Assembly (NCBI GenBank): GCA_016779015.1
Contig: JADHOK010000002.1
Span: 1 to 40,358, forward strand
Reading direction: 5' to 3'
Length of the DNA stretch: 40,358 nucleotides
From: PS1 clade bacterium
Lineage (GTDB): Bacteria > Pseudomonadota > Alphaproteobacteria > RS24
Positions 7,275 to 14,835 of this stretch are shown here, in pieces. Made by a program: the position numbers and the translations under genes. Positions within the stretch are counted from its first letter, which is position 1; every line of letters starts with the position of its first letter. The notes under the pieces are model-generated. The model made no database searches, was not told the origin of the DNA, and was given only the letters and a program-made list of their open reading frames with translations.

Positions 7275-8486
7275 TTATTTTCTCCGCCCGAGGAGCTTCA
7301 GCCGCAGCGCATTCAGCTTGATAAAGCCTTCGGCGTCGAACTGGTCATACACCGCGTCTTCTTCAAACGTCACATGCGCCTCGGAGTAAAGCGAGTGGGG
7401 GCTGGTGCGCGACACCACGGAGACCGAGCCTTTATACAGCCGCACCACCACCTCGCCCGATACATGGGCCTGGCTTTCATCGATGGCCGCTTGCAGCATT
7501 TGGCGCTCCGGCGCGAACCAGAAACCATTATAGATGAGCTCGGCATAGCGCGGCATGAGCTCGTCTTTGAGGTGCATGGCACCGCGGTCGAGCGTGATTG
7601 ATTCAATGCCCCGATGCGCGGCCAGCAGCACCGTGCCGCCCGGGGTCTCGTAGACGCCGCGCGATTTCATACCGACAAAGCGGTTCTCGACAAGGTCGAG
7701 CCGACCAATGCCATTGGCGCCGCCCAGCTCATTGAGATGCGCTAATAACGTCGCCGGTGACATTTTTTGGCCATCCACCGACACCGCGTCGCCGGCCTCA
7801 AAACCAATGGTCACATCGGTCGGCTTATCGGGCGCGTCTTGCGGTGAGACGGTGCGCTGGTAAACAAATTCCGGGCACGGCGCGGCCGGGTCTTCCAGCA
7901 CTTTGCCCTCGCTGGAAGTGTGCAGCAAATTGGCATCGACCGAAAACGGCGCTTCGCCGCGCTTGTCTTTGGGTACCGGAATTTGGTTTTGCTCGGCATA
8001 GGCGATGAGCTTTTCGCGGCTTTGCAGATCCCATTCGCGCCATGGCGCGATGACTTTGATATCGGGATTGCAGGCATAATAGCCGAGCTCGAAGCGCACC
8101 TGGTCATTGCCTTTGCCGGTGGCCCCATGGCACACCGCATCGGCGCCGGTTTCAGCGGCAATCTCGACCTGCCTTTTGGCAATCAGGGGCCGCGCGATAG
8201 AGGTGCCGAGCAGATAGACGCCTTCGTAAAGCGCGTTGGCGCGAAACATCGGGAACACATAATCGCGGACAAATTCCTCGCGCAGGTCTTCGATGAAAAT
8301 CTCTTTAATGCCCAACATTTCGGCTTTCGCCCGCGCCGGTTCCAGCTCCTCGCCTTGGCCCAAATCGGCGGTGAAGGTCACCACCTCGCAGGCATAGGTC
8401 TCCTGCAACCATTTCAAAATGATTGAGGTGTCCAGACCGCCCGAATAGGCCAGCACTACTTTTTTGATGTCGCTCTTCTCGACCAT
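7275..8486 (-). CDS. argG: Argininosuccinate synthase
   Basis: 403 aa cytosolic enzyme joining citrulline and aspartate with ATP in arginine synthesis. The N-type ATP pyrophosphatase loop AYSGGLDTS is at residues 13-21, followed by the typical ADLGQG, CHGATGKGNDQVRFE and YQRTVSP segments. I place the start at 8486 because GGAG lies 6 nt upstream and the product then begins MVEKSDIKKVVLAYSGG; ATGs at 8489 and 8498 are alternatives, and the longer reading to 8645 has no family support. The 252 bp upstream hold several hairpins that may form a leader. Confidence 0.97.
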   Translation of the reverse strand: MVEKSDIKKVVLAYSGGLDTSIILKWLQETYACEVVTFTADLGQGEELEPARAKAEMLGIKEIFIEDLREEFVRDYVFPMFRANALYEGVYLLGTSIARPLIAKRQVEIAAETGADAVCHGATGKGNDQVRFELGYYACNPDIKVIAPWREWDLQSREKLIAYAEQNQIPVPKDKRGEAPFSVDANLLHTSSEGKVLEDPAAPCPEFVYQRTVSPQDAPDKPTDVTIGFEAGDAVSVDGQKMSPATLLAHLNELGGANGIGRLDLVENRFVGMKSRGVYETPGGTVLLAAHRGIESITLDRGAMHLKDELMPRYAELIYNGFWFAPERQMLQAAIDESQAHVSGEVVVRLYKGSVSVVSRTSPHSLYSEAHVTFEEDAVYDQFDAEGFIKLNALRLKLLGRRK

Positions 8487-8738
8487 CATATTCTCCATAT
8501 CTCGCGCCTTTATAAGCCGAATGGCAAAAAATGGAAGTATTTGCACAAAGGTAAAAAATTTTGCTGTTTCAACCAGTGCGTGTGGTGAAGCATAGCAAAC
8601 ACGCATAACTATGTTTTGGGAGGGGTTGTTCCCTTTCGGTGACAATCGGGATGCGAGGCCTAATGTTGCGTATTTTCAGTCGTAAATTGGCCGTTGTTGT
8701 TGTTTGGATTTCCTGTTGCCCGATTGTCACTCATCATT
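8487..8738. other. argG-rlmN intergenic region with nested inverted repeats
   Basis: 252 bp with no supportable gene between two minus-strand genes. It contains a 7-bp stem TGCGTGT/ACACGCA (8577-8583 with 8599-8605, 15-nt loop) and a perfect 12-bp stem GTGACAATCGGG/CCCGATTGTCAC (8639-8650 with 8719-8730) closing a 68-nt loop. A run of six T on the minus strand lies at 8551-8556 and TATAAA-like sequence close to argG. It could be the argG leader, a small RNA or an rlmN 3' structure; the sequence alone does not decide. Confidence 0.5.
8639..8730. repeat. 12-bp perfect inverted repeat enclosing 68 nt
   Basis: Arms at 8639-8650 and 8719-8730 are exact reverse complements, with one more possible G-U pair outside. 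The enclosed segment can form a weaker GGCC-containing inner stem. Neither strand has a T-run directly after it, so it is not a classical terminator for rlmN, whose stop is 9 bp away. Confidence 0.6.
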
Positions 8739-9878
8739 TTAGCGGCCCAGACCGCGGGCCGCCAATTCAGCCATTTTCTTCTCCGCCGCCGTCTGCTTCA
8801 CACTGGCAGATTTCAATTGACCGCACGCGGCCATAATATCGCGGCCGCGCGGGCGTCGCACTGGGCTCGCATAACCGGCGCGATTGACGATATCGGCAAA
8901 GGCCTGCATGCGCGCTGCGTCCGAACATTCATAGGGCGCGCCGGGCCACGGGTTGAAAGGAATGAGGTTAATTTTGGCCGGAATGCCGGCCAGCAAGCGC
9001 ACCAAAGCGCGCGCATCGGCATCGCTATCATTGACCCCTTTCAGCATGACATATTCAAAAGTAATGCGCTTGGCGTTGGAAAGCCCCGGCCAATTGCGGC
9101 AGGCAGCCAGCAAATCTTCTATCGGATATTTCTTGTTCAGCGGCACCAGCTCGTCGCGCAGCGCATCGGTGACGGCGTGCAGCGAAATGGCCAGCATGAC
9201 ACCGGTCTTGGCACCCATATCGGCGATCTCCGGCACCACGCCCGAAGTCGATAAGGTGATGCGCCGTTTTGACAGGCTCAAACCGTCGCCATCGCTCATC
9301 ACATTCAGCGCGGCGGCGACATTGTCGCTATTGTAAAGCGGCTCGCCCATGCCCATCATCACCACATTGGTAATCTTGCGGCTGCCGCTATTGGAGCGCT
9401 CTTGGAGGCCCCAATCCTCAAGGTCGTCGCGCGCCGCCACCATCTGGCCGGTAATTTCGGCGGCGCTCAGATTGCGCACCAGTTTTTGTGTGCCGGTATG
9501 GCAAAAGCGGCAGGTCAGTGTGCAGCCGACCTGGCTCGACACACACAACGTGCCGCGGCCCATTTCCGGAATATAAACCGTCTCGACCAATTGCCCGTCG
9601 GCCAGCCGGAACAAATATTTGCGGGTACCGTCATTTGACAGCTGCGCCTCGGCCATTTGCAACCGGTCGAGCGTGTAGTTTTCAGCCAGTGCATCGCGCA
9701 GCGTCTTGGCGACATCGGTCATAGTGTCGAAATCGCGCGCCCCGCGCGCATAAAGCCAGCTCCAAATTTGGCCGACGCGCATGCGCAATTGTTTTTCCGG
9801 CACGCCAAGCAGCGCCAAAGCGGCGCGTAGCTCCTCGCGGGTCATGCCGACAAGGCTGGGTTTTTCCGTTATGTCCAT
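8739..9878 (-). CDS. rlmN: Dual-specificity 23S rRNA/tRNA adenine-C2 methyltransferase, radical SAM
   Basis: 379 aa cytosolic enzyme that methylates C2 of A2503 in 23S rRNA and of A37 in some tRNAs. The iron-sulphur cluster motif is Cys119-x3-Cys123-x2-Cys126 (CTLTCRFC). The two catalytic cysteines correspond to Cys112 in LCVSSQVGC and Cys352 in GRDIMAACGQL. MGMGEPLYN and LAISLHA are further RlmN signatures. Length matches the family. The start at 9878 is 10 bp after the ialB-family stop, so the two are likely co-transcribed, although no strong ribosome site is visible. Confidence 0.96.
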   Translation of the reverse strand: MDITEKPSLVGMTREELRAALALLGVPEKQLRMRVGQIWSWLYARGARDFDTMTDVAKTLRDALAENYTLDRLQMAEAQLSNDGTRKYLFRLADGQLVETVYIPEMGRGTLCVSSQVGCTLTCRFCHTGTQKLVRNLSAAEITGQMVAARDDLEDWGLQERSNSGSRKITNVVMMGMGEPLYNSDNVAAALNVMSDGDGLSLSKRRITLSTSGVVPEIADMGAKTGVMLAISLHAVTDALRDELVPLNKKYPIEDLLAACRNWPGLSNAKRITFEYVMLKGVNDSDADARALVRLLAGIPAKINLIPFNPWPGAPYECSDAARMQAFADIVNRAGYASPVRRPRGRDIMAACGQLKSASVKQTAAEKKMAELAARGLGR

Positions 9879-9888
9879 GGCACAGGTT

Positions 9889-10416
9889 TTACGGGGCGGG
9901 GCAGGCGGCGTCCAGCGCCTTCATCGCCGCGGTGACGCCCTTCAGCGAATAGCTATCCGTGGTCAGTGTGCCGCGCGCCGATGTGCCTTTGAACATCAGC
10001 TCATTGCCGCGCTTCATGGCGGTGACCAGACGCGCTTGGTCGTCCAGCTTTTCCAGCCAGGCCCATTCATCGGCACCGTTTTCCACCTGCGCGCCGGTGA
10101 AAAAGGCGTAATTGTCGCTGCCGATACGCGCGAAAGGTTCCGATGTTGCCGAGAACGGATAGCCGACGCGCACCGATACTTCATTGCGCACGCCTTGGCC
10201 GGGGCGGTGCGAGACAATCAGGAAAATATCGCCACGGCGGGCATTTTCCGGTGTGGAGCGCTTTGGCTCGCCGGCGATATAACAGTTTTTCGCTTGCCCG
10301 CTGCCGCTGACAAACATCCGCCAATCGCCATATTCGCCAACCGGCGCTGCTGCCGCCATGCCGGGCGAGGCAGCGAAAAGGCCCAGAAACCCGACCAAAA
10401 ATGCAGTTCTTAACAT
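9889..10416 (-). CDS. Invasion-associated locus B (IalB) family exported protein
   Basis: 175 aa from the ATG at 10416; a TTG 9 bp upstream is a less likely start. Residues 1 to about 25 form a signal peptide (MLRTAFLVGFLGLFAASPG, Ala-rich end), so the protein is periplasmic or secreted. The core has GDWRMF near the start, a Cys in KNCYIAGEP, FLIVSHRPG, VRNEVSVRVGYPF, and the diagnostic MFKGTSARGTLTTDSYSL, closing with a Cys near the C-terminus that may pair with the first. IalB proteins are widespread in alphaproteobacteria; outside Bartonella their role is largely unknown. It is upstream of rlmN in the same direction. Confidence 0.9.
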   Translation of the reverse strand: MLRTAFLVGFLGLFAASPGMAAAAPVGEYGDWRMFVSGSGQAKNCYIAGEPKRSTPENARRGDIFLIVSHRPGQGVRNEVSVRVGYPFSATSEPFARIGSDNYAFFTGAQVENGADEWAWLEKLDDQARLVTAMKRGNELMFKGTSARGTLTTDSYSLKGVTAAMKALDAACPAP

Positions 10417-10500
10417 GCAAGCCAATCTAAGCTGATTTGGCCCGCGAAGCCAGCCCGCTTTTGCTTGCTTTTATGCGCTCAATAGCCTCTACTGAATTGG

Positions 10501-10542
10501 CGTACGGATCATTGTACGTGTTTACGCACGGAATATTGTGCG
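10501..10542. promoter_or_regulatory. Twin palindromic sites before the ECF sigma gene
   Basis: CGTAC-N8-GTACG (10501-10518) is followed exactly 24 bp later by CGCAC-N8-GTGCG (10525-10542). The two units align at 18 of 24 positions, and the two differences inside the arms (T to C, A to G) compensate each other, so both palindromes are kept. This looks like two operator half-turn sites for a dimeric regulator, 22 bp upstream of the ATG. A small GGTCT/AGACC hairpin (10552-10563) abuts the start codon. Confidence 0.55.
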
Positions 10543-10563
10543 TGTTAGAGAGGTCTCAAGACC

Positions 10564-11229
10564 ATGTCAGCGAGTGGCCAGAACACCGGCTCCGCGCGAA
10601 CCGAAGTAGAAGTAGATCAAGTCAGCAACCAAAGCGAAGGTGCTGATGCCGCGAAAGAGGCGGGTGCGTTAGGGTCAAAAGACCAAAAACCCGATTTCGC
10701 AGGTCTTATCGAAAAGATCGCCGAATCCAAAGATCGCGACGCATTTGCCGCGTTATTCGCGCATTTTGCGCCGCGCCTGAAAGGCTATTTAATGCGCCTT
10801 GGTGCCTCCGACGGCCAAGCCGAGGAAGTGCTGCAAGAGGCGTTATTGACGGTATGGCGCAAAGCGCATTTATTCGACCGCAAAAAAGCCGCCGCCTCGA
10901 CGTGGATTTTCACCATTGCCCGCAATCGCCGTATCGATATTCTGCGCAAGCGCAAATTCCCCGAAATCGACGCCGAAGACCCGAGCTTGGTGCCGGATGC
11001 GCCGCCGGCTCCTGATGAGGAAGTCATCGGGGTGCGCGAAGGCGAAGCGGTGCGCGCCGCATTGGAAAAATTACCCGAGGAGCAGCGCGAACTGGTGCGC
11101 TTGGCATTTTATAATGGCTGGTCGCATTCGCGCATTGCCGCCGACACTAATCTGCCCTTGGGCACGGTGAAGTCGCGGCTGAGACTGGCGTTTTCAAGAT
11201 TGCGCAATGAGCTGGAAGGGCGGCTTTAA
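10564..11229 (+). CDS. ECF-type RNA polymerase sigma factor
   Basis: 221 aa. Sigma region 2 spans about 55-130 (FAALFAHFAPRLKGYLMRLG, EEVLQEALLTVWRKAHLFD, STWIFTIARNRRIDILRKRK) and region 4 about 160-218 (LEKLPEEQRELVRLAFYNGWSHSRIA, LGTVKSRLRLAFSRLR). A Pro/Asp/Glu-rich linker joins them. About 50 N-terminal residues are polar, low-complexity and precede the usual ECF start; no internal ATG offers a shorter start. The family redirects RNA polymerase to stress or envelope genes and is normally held by an anti-sigma factor. None is adjacent: the next gene is a converging methyltransferase. Twin palindromes upstream suggest transcriptional control. Confidence 0.93.
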   Translation: MSASGQNTGSARTEVEVDQVSNQSEGADAAKEAGALGSKDQKPDFAGLIEKIAESKDRDAFAALFAHFAPRLKGYLMRLGASDGQAEEVLQEALLTVWRKAHLFDRKKAAASTWIFTIARNRRIDILRKRKFPEIDAEDPSLVPDAPPAPDEEVIGVREGEAVRAALEKLPEEQRELVRLAFYNGWSHSRIAADTNLPLGTVKSRLRLAFSRLRNELEGRL

Positions 11230-11243
11230 AGCCTATCGCCCCT

Positions 11244-11738
11244 TCACGGTGTGAATTGCACGCCTTTTTCGCCACCCGGCATAATCGGCCGCGCGCTAAA
11301 CTGCCCGAGACTTTGCAAGCGGTCATACATCACAATGGCACCGGCGATTTGCACATTGACGCAAAACCGCGTCGGGATGCGGATGAGGTGGTCGCATTTG
11401 GCGCGCATGGCGGCGGATAAATCGCCGCGTTCCGGCCCCATCACATAAGCCGCGCAACGCGGATGGGTGAAGCTCGGCAGGTCAACCGCTTCATCGGTCA
11501 ACTCGACCCCGACCAGACTGCATTGCTTGGGCAGCTCCATTGCGTCGATATCCGACCAGTCATACCACGGCACTGAATGCGGCGTCTTTGAGGTGTCGGA
11601 GCGCGCTTCGCGCACGCGGTAATGCGCCTCGACGGTGAAGATAAATGCCGCGCCAAAAGCATGCGCCGAACGCATTAGATTGCCGGTGTTCATCGGCTTT
11701 GACGCCCTTTCAATACCAATGGCAAAATAACCTTTCAT
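11244..11738 (-). CDS. SpoU/TrmH-family RNA 2'-O-methyltransferase
   Basis: 164 aa from the ATG at 11738, preceded by AAGAGGTG; a longer reading to 11807 is not supported. The SPOUT-fold motifs are in order: N-terminal ERASKPMNTGNLMRSAHAFGA (motif 1 with the Asn and Arg), then VMGPERGDLS (motif 2), then IPTRFCVNVQIAGAIVMYDR (motif 3, knotted SAM site). It methylates a ribose 2'-OH in tRNA or rRNA; the short single-domain form resembles tRNA methyltransferases such as TrmL more than long TrmH, but the target is uncertain. It converges with the sigma gene across 14 bp. Confidence 0.88.
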   Translation of the reverse strand: MKGYFAIGIERASKPMNTGNLMRSAHAFGAAFIFTVEAHYRVREARSDTSKTPHSVPWYDWSDIDAMELPKQCSLVGVELTDEAVDLPSFTHPRCAAYVMGPERGDLSAAMRAKCDHLIRIPTRFCVNVQIAGAIVMYDRLQSLGQFSARPIMPGGEKGVQFTP

Positions 11739-11852
11739 CCGTACACCTCTTACTGACGCATTATTTCCGCTTCTCATTATGCCTGACTGGCTTATGATGG
11801 CGGCCATATGAAGAGGGTTCCCATTTTAAGAGCATGGGGGCTGAAAGAAAAC

Positions 11853-11879
11853 CCCGCGCGGCTAAGCCGCTGCAGCGGG
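11853..11879 (+). promoter_or_regulatory. Leader hairpin before the quinone-reductase-like gene
   Basis: CCCGC-GCGGC-TAA-GCCGC-TGCA-GCGGG folds into a 10-bp GC stem with a 3-nt loop and a 4-nt bulge, ending just before the AAAGGGAG ribosome site of the next gene. No T-run follows, so it is more likely an mRNA leader structure than a terminator. Confidence 0.4.
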
Positions 11880-11899
11880 CCAGATAAAGGGAGATAAAA

Positions 11900-12913
11900 A
11901 TGAAAGCCGTATTGTGCAAAGAATTTGGGCCACCTGAGAACCTGGTGGTGGAAGATATCGCCTCGCCGGAGCCTGGCCCCGGTGAAGTGGTGCTGGAGGT
12001 GCACGCGGCGGCGGTCAATTTTCCCGATGTCTTGATCATTCAAAACAAATACCAGTTCAAGCCGCCCCTGCCATTCGCGCCGGGCGGCGAGGTTGCCGGT
12101 GTCGTCTCCAAGCTGGGCGATGGGGTGAAGAACCTCAAAATCGGCGACCGCGTTATCGGCTCGTGCGGCCATGGCGGTTTTGTCGAGGAGATTGCGCTCA
12201 ATGAAGCTCAGTGCATACCGGTGCCCGATGAAATGGACTTGGAAACCGCCTCGGCGCTGGTGCTGACCTATGGCACCTCGCATTACGGGTTGAAAGACCG
12301 CGCTGCGTTGAAAAAAGGCGAAACGCTTTTGGTCATGGGCGCGGCCGGCGGCGTCGGCCTTGCGGCGGTCGAGCTCGGCAAAGCGATGGGCGCGCATGTC
12401 ATTGCCGCCGCCAGTTCGCAAGACAAGCTTGATGTCTGTGTAGAGCATGGCACCGATGACACCATCCTCTACCCGTCAGGGGCGCTTGACCGCGACCAGC
12501 AAAAAGCGTTCTCCGATGCGATTAAAGAAAAGACCGGCGGCAAAGGTGCCGATGTGATTTACGATCCGGTCGGCGGCGCTTATGCCGAACCGGCTTTGCG
12601 CGCTACCAATTGGGAAGGCCGTTATTTGGTTATCGGTTTTGCGGCCGGTGACATCCCCCAAATCCCGCTCAATCTGGCGCTGTTGAAAAGCTGTCAGATT
12701 GTCGGCGTGTTCTGGGGCGCTTTCACGGCGCGCGACCCGCAAGGCAATCAGGCCAATTTGCAAGAGCTTATGGAGATGTATAAAGCCGGTACCATTCGCC
12801 CGCATATTTCCGATAAATTCCCGCTCGAGCAAGCGGCCGACGCGCTCAATAAAATGGCCAATCGTGAAGTCAAAGGTAAAGTTATTCTGACCACGGGCCG
12901 TTCAGAAAGCTAG
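11900..12913 (+). CDS. NADPH:quinone oxidoreductase-like zinc-free MDR protein
   Basis: 337 aa medium-chain reductase without the zinc-binding cysteines of alcohol dehydrogenases. N-terminal GroES-like domain (1 to about 125) with PGPGEVVLEVHAAAVNFPD and PFAPGGEVAGVV; Rossmann domain with VMGAAGGVGLAAVELGKAMG (145-164). The family reduces quinones or enoyl thioesters with NADPH in the cytosol. GSSGGV-type spacing and length (about 325-340) fit. RBS AAAGGGAG lies just upstream. It is followed after 7 bp by the exporter gene. The physiological acceptor cannot be deduced; it may belong to the same acyl-CoA metabolism seen elsewhere in the window. Confidence 0.88.
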   Translation: MKAVLCKEFGPPENLVVEDIASPEPGPGEVVLEVHAAAVNFPDVLIIQNKYQFKPPLPFAPGGEVAGVVSKLGDGVKNLKIGDRVIGSCGHGGFVEEIALNEAQCIPVPDEMDLETASALVLTYGTSHYGLKDRAALKKGETLLVMGAAGGVGLAAVELGKAMGAHVIAAASSQDKLDVCVEHGTDDTILYPSGALDRDQQKAFSDAIKEKTGGKGADVIYDPVGGAYAEPALRATNWEGRYLVIGFAAGDIPQIPLNLALLKSCQIVGVFWGAFTARDPQGNQANLQELMEMYKAGTIRPHISDKFPLEQAADALNKMANREVKGKVILTTGRSES

Positions 12914-12920
12914 ACCTAGC

Positions 12921-13919
12921 GTGTCCAAAGCAAAAGCCGAGCCGGTACGCCAGCCGGTTGACAATCGCCGCGCCGCTTTCTGGCTTCTGGCCTCAGCCGT
13001 CATGTTCACCTTCACCGGCGTGTTGGTGAAGACGCTGGGTGAGACGTTGCACCCGTTCGAAATTTCGTTTTTTCGCGGTCTGGTGGCGCTGGCTGTCATC
13101 TTGCCGATATTCTCGCGCACCGGTGGCATTCGGGCTGGCATGCGGACGCAAATACCGTTGCTGCAAATGACCCGCGGCGTGGTCGGCTCATTGGCGATGT
13201 TTTTGGGTTTTTACGCCATTGTCGCCCTGCCTTTGGCCGACGCCCAAGCCATCAGCTTTTCGCGCAATTTGTTTTTGGTGCCGCTGGCGGCGTTTATTTT
13301 GGCCGAGGCGGTGGGGCCGCGCCGCGCCATTGCGGCCGGGGTCGGTTTTATCGGCGTGTTGATTATGCTGCGCCCGGGAAGCGGCGATGCCGGGTTGTAT
13401 CTCAGTCTCGGCGCGGCGGCGGCTTTGGGGCATGCGTTTTTGGTGGCGCTGGCCACCGTGCTGGTCAATATCGCGTCGCGCTATGACGGGCCGGTGACGC
13501 TGATGTTTTACACCAATACAGTGTCGGTGACGCTGATTGCCATTCCGACTTTTTTCGTTTGGCAGACGCCGAATATGACCGAGCTGATGATGCTCATCGC
13601 CATGGGCATATTGGCGACGGCGTCGCATAATTGTTTCATCCGCGCTTTTGCGATGGGCGAGGCCAGTGTCATCGCGCCGGTGGATTATTCGCGGCTCATT
13701 TTTGCCGCGCTGGCAGGCTGGCTGGTATTTGCCACTGTGCCGGATATGTACACCATTAGCGGAGCGCTGATTATCGTCGCATCGAGCTTTTATATTCTGC
13801 GCCGCGAGGCGATGGTGGCCAAAACCGACAGCCAGTCAGAAACTAAGAAAGGTATTAAGAAAGGTACTAAGAGAGGTATTGTGACGGATGCGCCGCCGCC
13901 GCCGCCGCCAATTCCTTAG
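12921..13919 (+). CDS. DMT superfamily (EamA) transporter
   Basis: 332 aa inner-membrane protein with ten predicted hydrophobic helices in two EamA repeats, the first beginning with FWLLASAVMFTFTGVLVKTL and the second ending near residue 295. EamA proteins export amino acids or metabolites or are of unknown specificity. The GTG start at 12921 is 8 bp after the reductase stop, without a clear ribosome site, so coupling to the upstream gene is likely. The C-terminal cytoplasmic tail is odd: a 12-bp tandem repeat encodes KKG(I/T) units and is followed by six prolines and the stop. Confidence 0.88.
   Translation: MSKAKAEPVRQPVDNRRAAFWLLASAVMFTFTGVLVKTLGETLHPFEISFFRGLVALAVILPIFSRTGGIRAGMRTQIPLLQMTRGVVGSLAMFLGFYAIVALPLADAQAISFSRNLFLVPLAAFILAEAVGPRRAIAAGVGFIGVLIMLRPGSGDAGLYLSLGAAAALGHAFLVALATVLVNIASRYDGPVTLMFYTNTVSVTLIAIPTFFVWQTPNMTELMMLIAMGILATASHNCFIRAFAMGEASVIAPVDYSRLIFAALAGWLVFATVPDMYTISGALIIVASSFYILRREAMVAKTDSQSETKKGIKKGTKRGIVTDAPPPPPPIP
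13842..13880 (+). repeat. 12-bp tandem repeat in the exporter's C-terminal tail
   Basis: Three units (13842-13853, 13854-13865, 13866-13877; consensus AYTAAGAAAGGT) plus a short remainder, in frame, encoding TKKG-IKKG-TKRG. It adds a basic tail to the EamA protein, followed by a GCC/CCG run encoding six prolines. Confidence 0.8.
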
Positions 13920-13949
13920 GGCCCTTAAGGCCCTTAAAGCCCTAAAACC
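13917..13949 (+). repeat. 9-bp tandem repeat carrying reiterated stop codons
   Basis: Beginning at the exporter's TAG stop, the sequence reads in frame TAG GGC CCT, TAA GGC CCT, TAA AGC CCT, AAA ACC. Stops are thus repeated at 13917, 13926 and 13935. The 9-bp period keeps frame with the gene. It is probably replication slippage across the gene end. Confidence 0.75.
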
Positions 13950-13959
13950 CAATCAGCGC

Positions 13960-13988
13960 TTGCGCCGCGCCGCCTGACTGAATAAAGT
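13960..13988 (+). promoter_or_regulatory. Candidate promoter for the SDR gene
   Basis: TTGCGC (13960-13965), a 17-bp spacer and TAAAGT (13983-13988) lie 41 bp upstream of the ATG at 14030. Spacing is ideal and the -35 box is good, but this is only a visual match. Confidence 0.35.
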
Positions 13989-14029
13989 CCGCACCATATT
14001 TTCGACGAAACTTCTGTGGGAGAGAGCAA

Positions 14030-14812
14030 ATGAAACTCGATTCAAATATTACCGCCATCGTGACCGGCGGTGCCTCGGGCCTCGGTGAAGCCACCGTCCG
14101 CCTGCTGGCCGAAAAAGGCGTGAAATGCGGTATTTTCGACCTCAATGAAGAAAAAGGCGAAGCGGTTGCCAAAGAAGTCGGCGGCGCATTTGCCAAAGTC
14201 AATGTCACCTCGGATGACGAGGTCGATGCCGGTTTTGCCAAAATCCGCGACGCGTTGGGCCAAGAGCGTATTCTGATCAATTGCGCCGGTACCGGCAATG
14301 CGGTGAAAACCGCATCGCGCAACAAAGAGACCGGTGAAATCAGTCACTTCCCGCTCGATGCGTTCAACCTCATCATTCAGATCAATCTGGTCGGCACATT
14401 TCGCTGCATCGCCAAATCGGCTGCCGGTATGATGAGCCTCGACCCGCTGGAATGCGGCGACCGCGGCGCTATCGTCAACACCGCCTCGGTGGCGGCTGAA
14501 GACGGCCAAATCGGTCAAGCTTCTTATTCAGCTTCGAAAGCCGGCGTTGTCGGCATGACCTTGCCGATCGCTCGCGACTTGTCGCGCGAAGGCATTCGCG
14601 TCAACACGATTTTGCCGGGTATTTTCGATACGCCGCTTTTGGCCGGCGCGCCGGAAAATGTGCGTCAGGCGCTGGGCGCTATGGTGCCGTATCCGTCGCG
14701 TCTCGGCCTGCCGGATGAATATGCCAAGCTGGCCGCCACCATGTGCGAAGTGAATTATTTCAATGGTGAGGATGTGCGTCTTGACGGTGCCATCCGTATG
14801 GCGCCGCGCTAG
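14030..14812 (+). CDS. Type II 3-hydroxyacyl-CoA dehydrogenase-like SDR
   Basis: 260 aa, the family length. TGGASGLG (11-18) binds the dinucleotide, Asp37 in IFDLN favours NAD, NCAG lies mid-protein, NTASVAAEDGQIGQASYSASKAG holds the catalytic Ser and YSASK, and the C-terminal half has RVNTILPGIFDTPLL. The pattern is that of human HSD17B10/bacterial 3-hydroxy-2-methylbutyryl-CoA dehydrogenase, which oxidises short branched 3-hydroxyacyl-CoAs in isoleucine and fatty acid breakdown. Preceded by GGGAGAG. It stands alone between the exporter and a converging gene, and is distinct from the first SDR at 460. Confidence 0.9.
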   Translation: MKLDSNITAIVTGGASGLGEATVRLLAEKGVKCGIFDLNEEKGEAVAKEVGGAFAKVNVTSDDEVDAGFAKIRDALGQERILINCAGTGNAVKTASRNKETGEISHFPLDAFNLIIQINLVGTFRCIAKSAAGMMSLDPLECGDRGAIVNTASVAAEDGQIGQASYSASKAGVVGMTLPIARDLSREGIRVNTILPGIFDTPLLAGAPENVRQALGAMVPYPSRLGLPDEYAKLAATMCEVNYFNGEDVRLDGAIRMAPR

Positions 14813-14835
14813 GGCGCGCAGCCGAATATCGCCGC

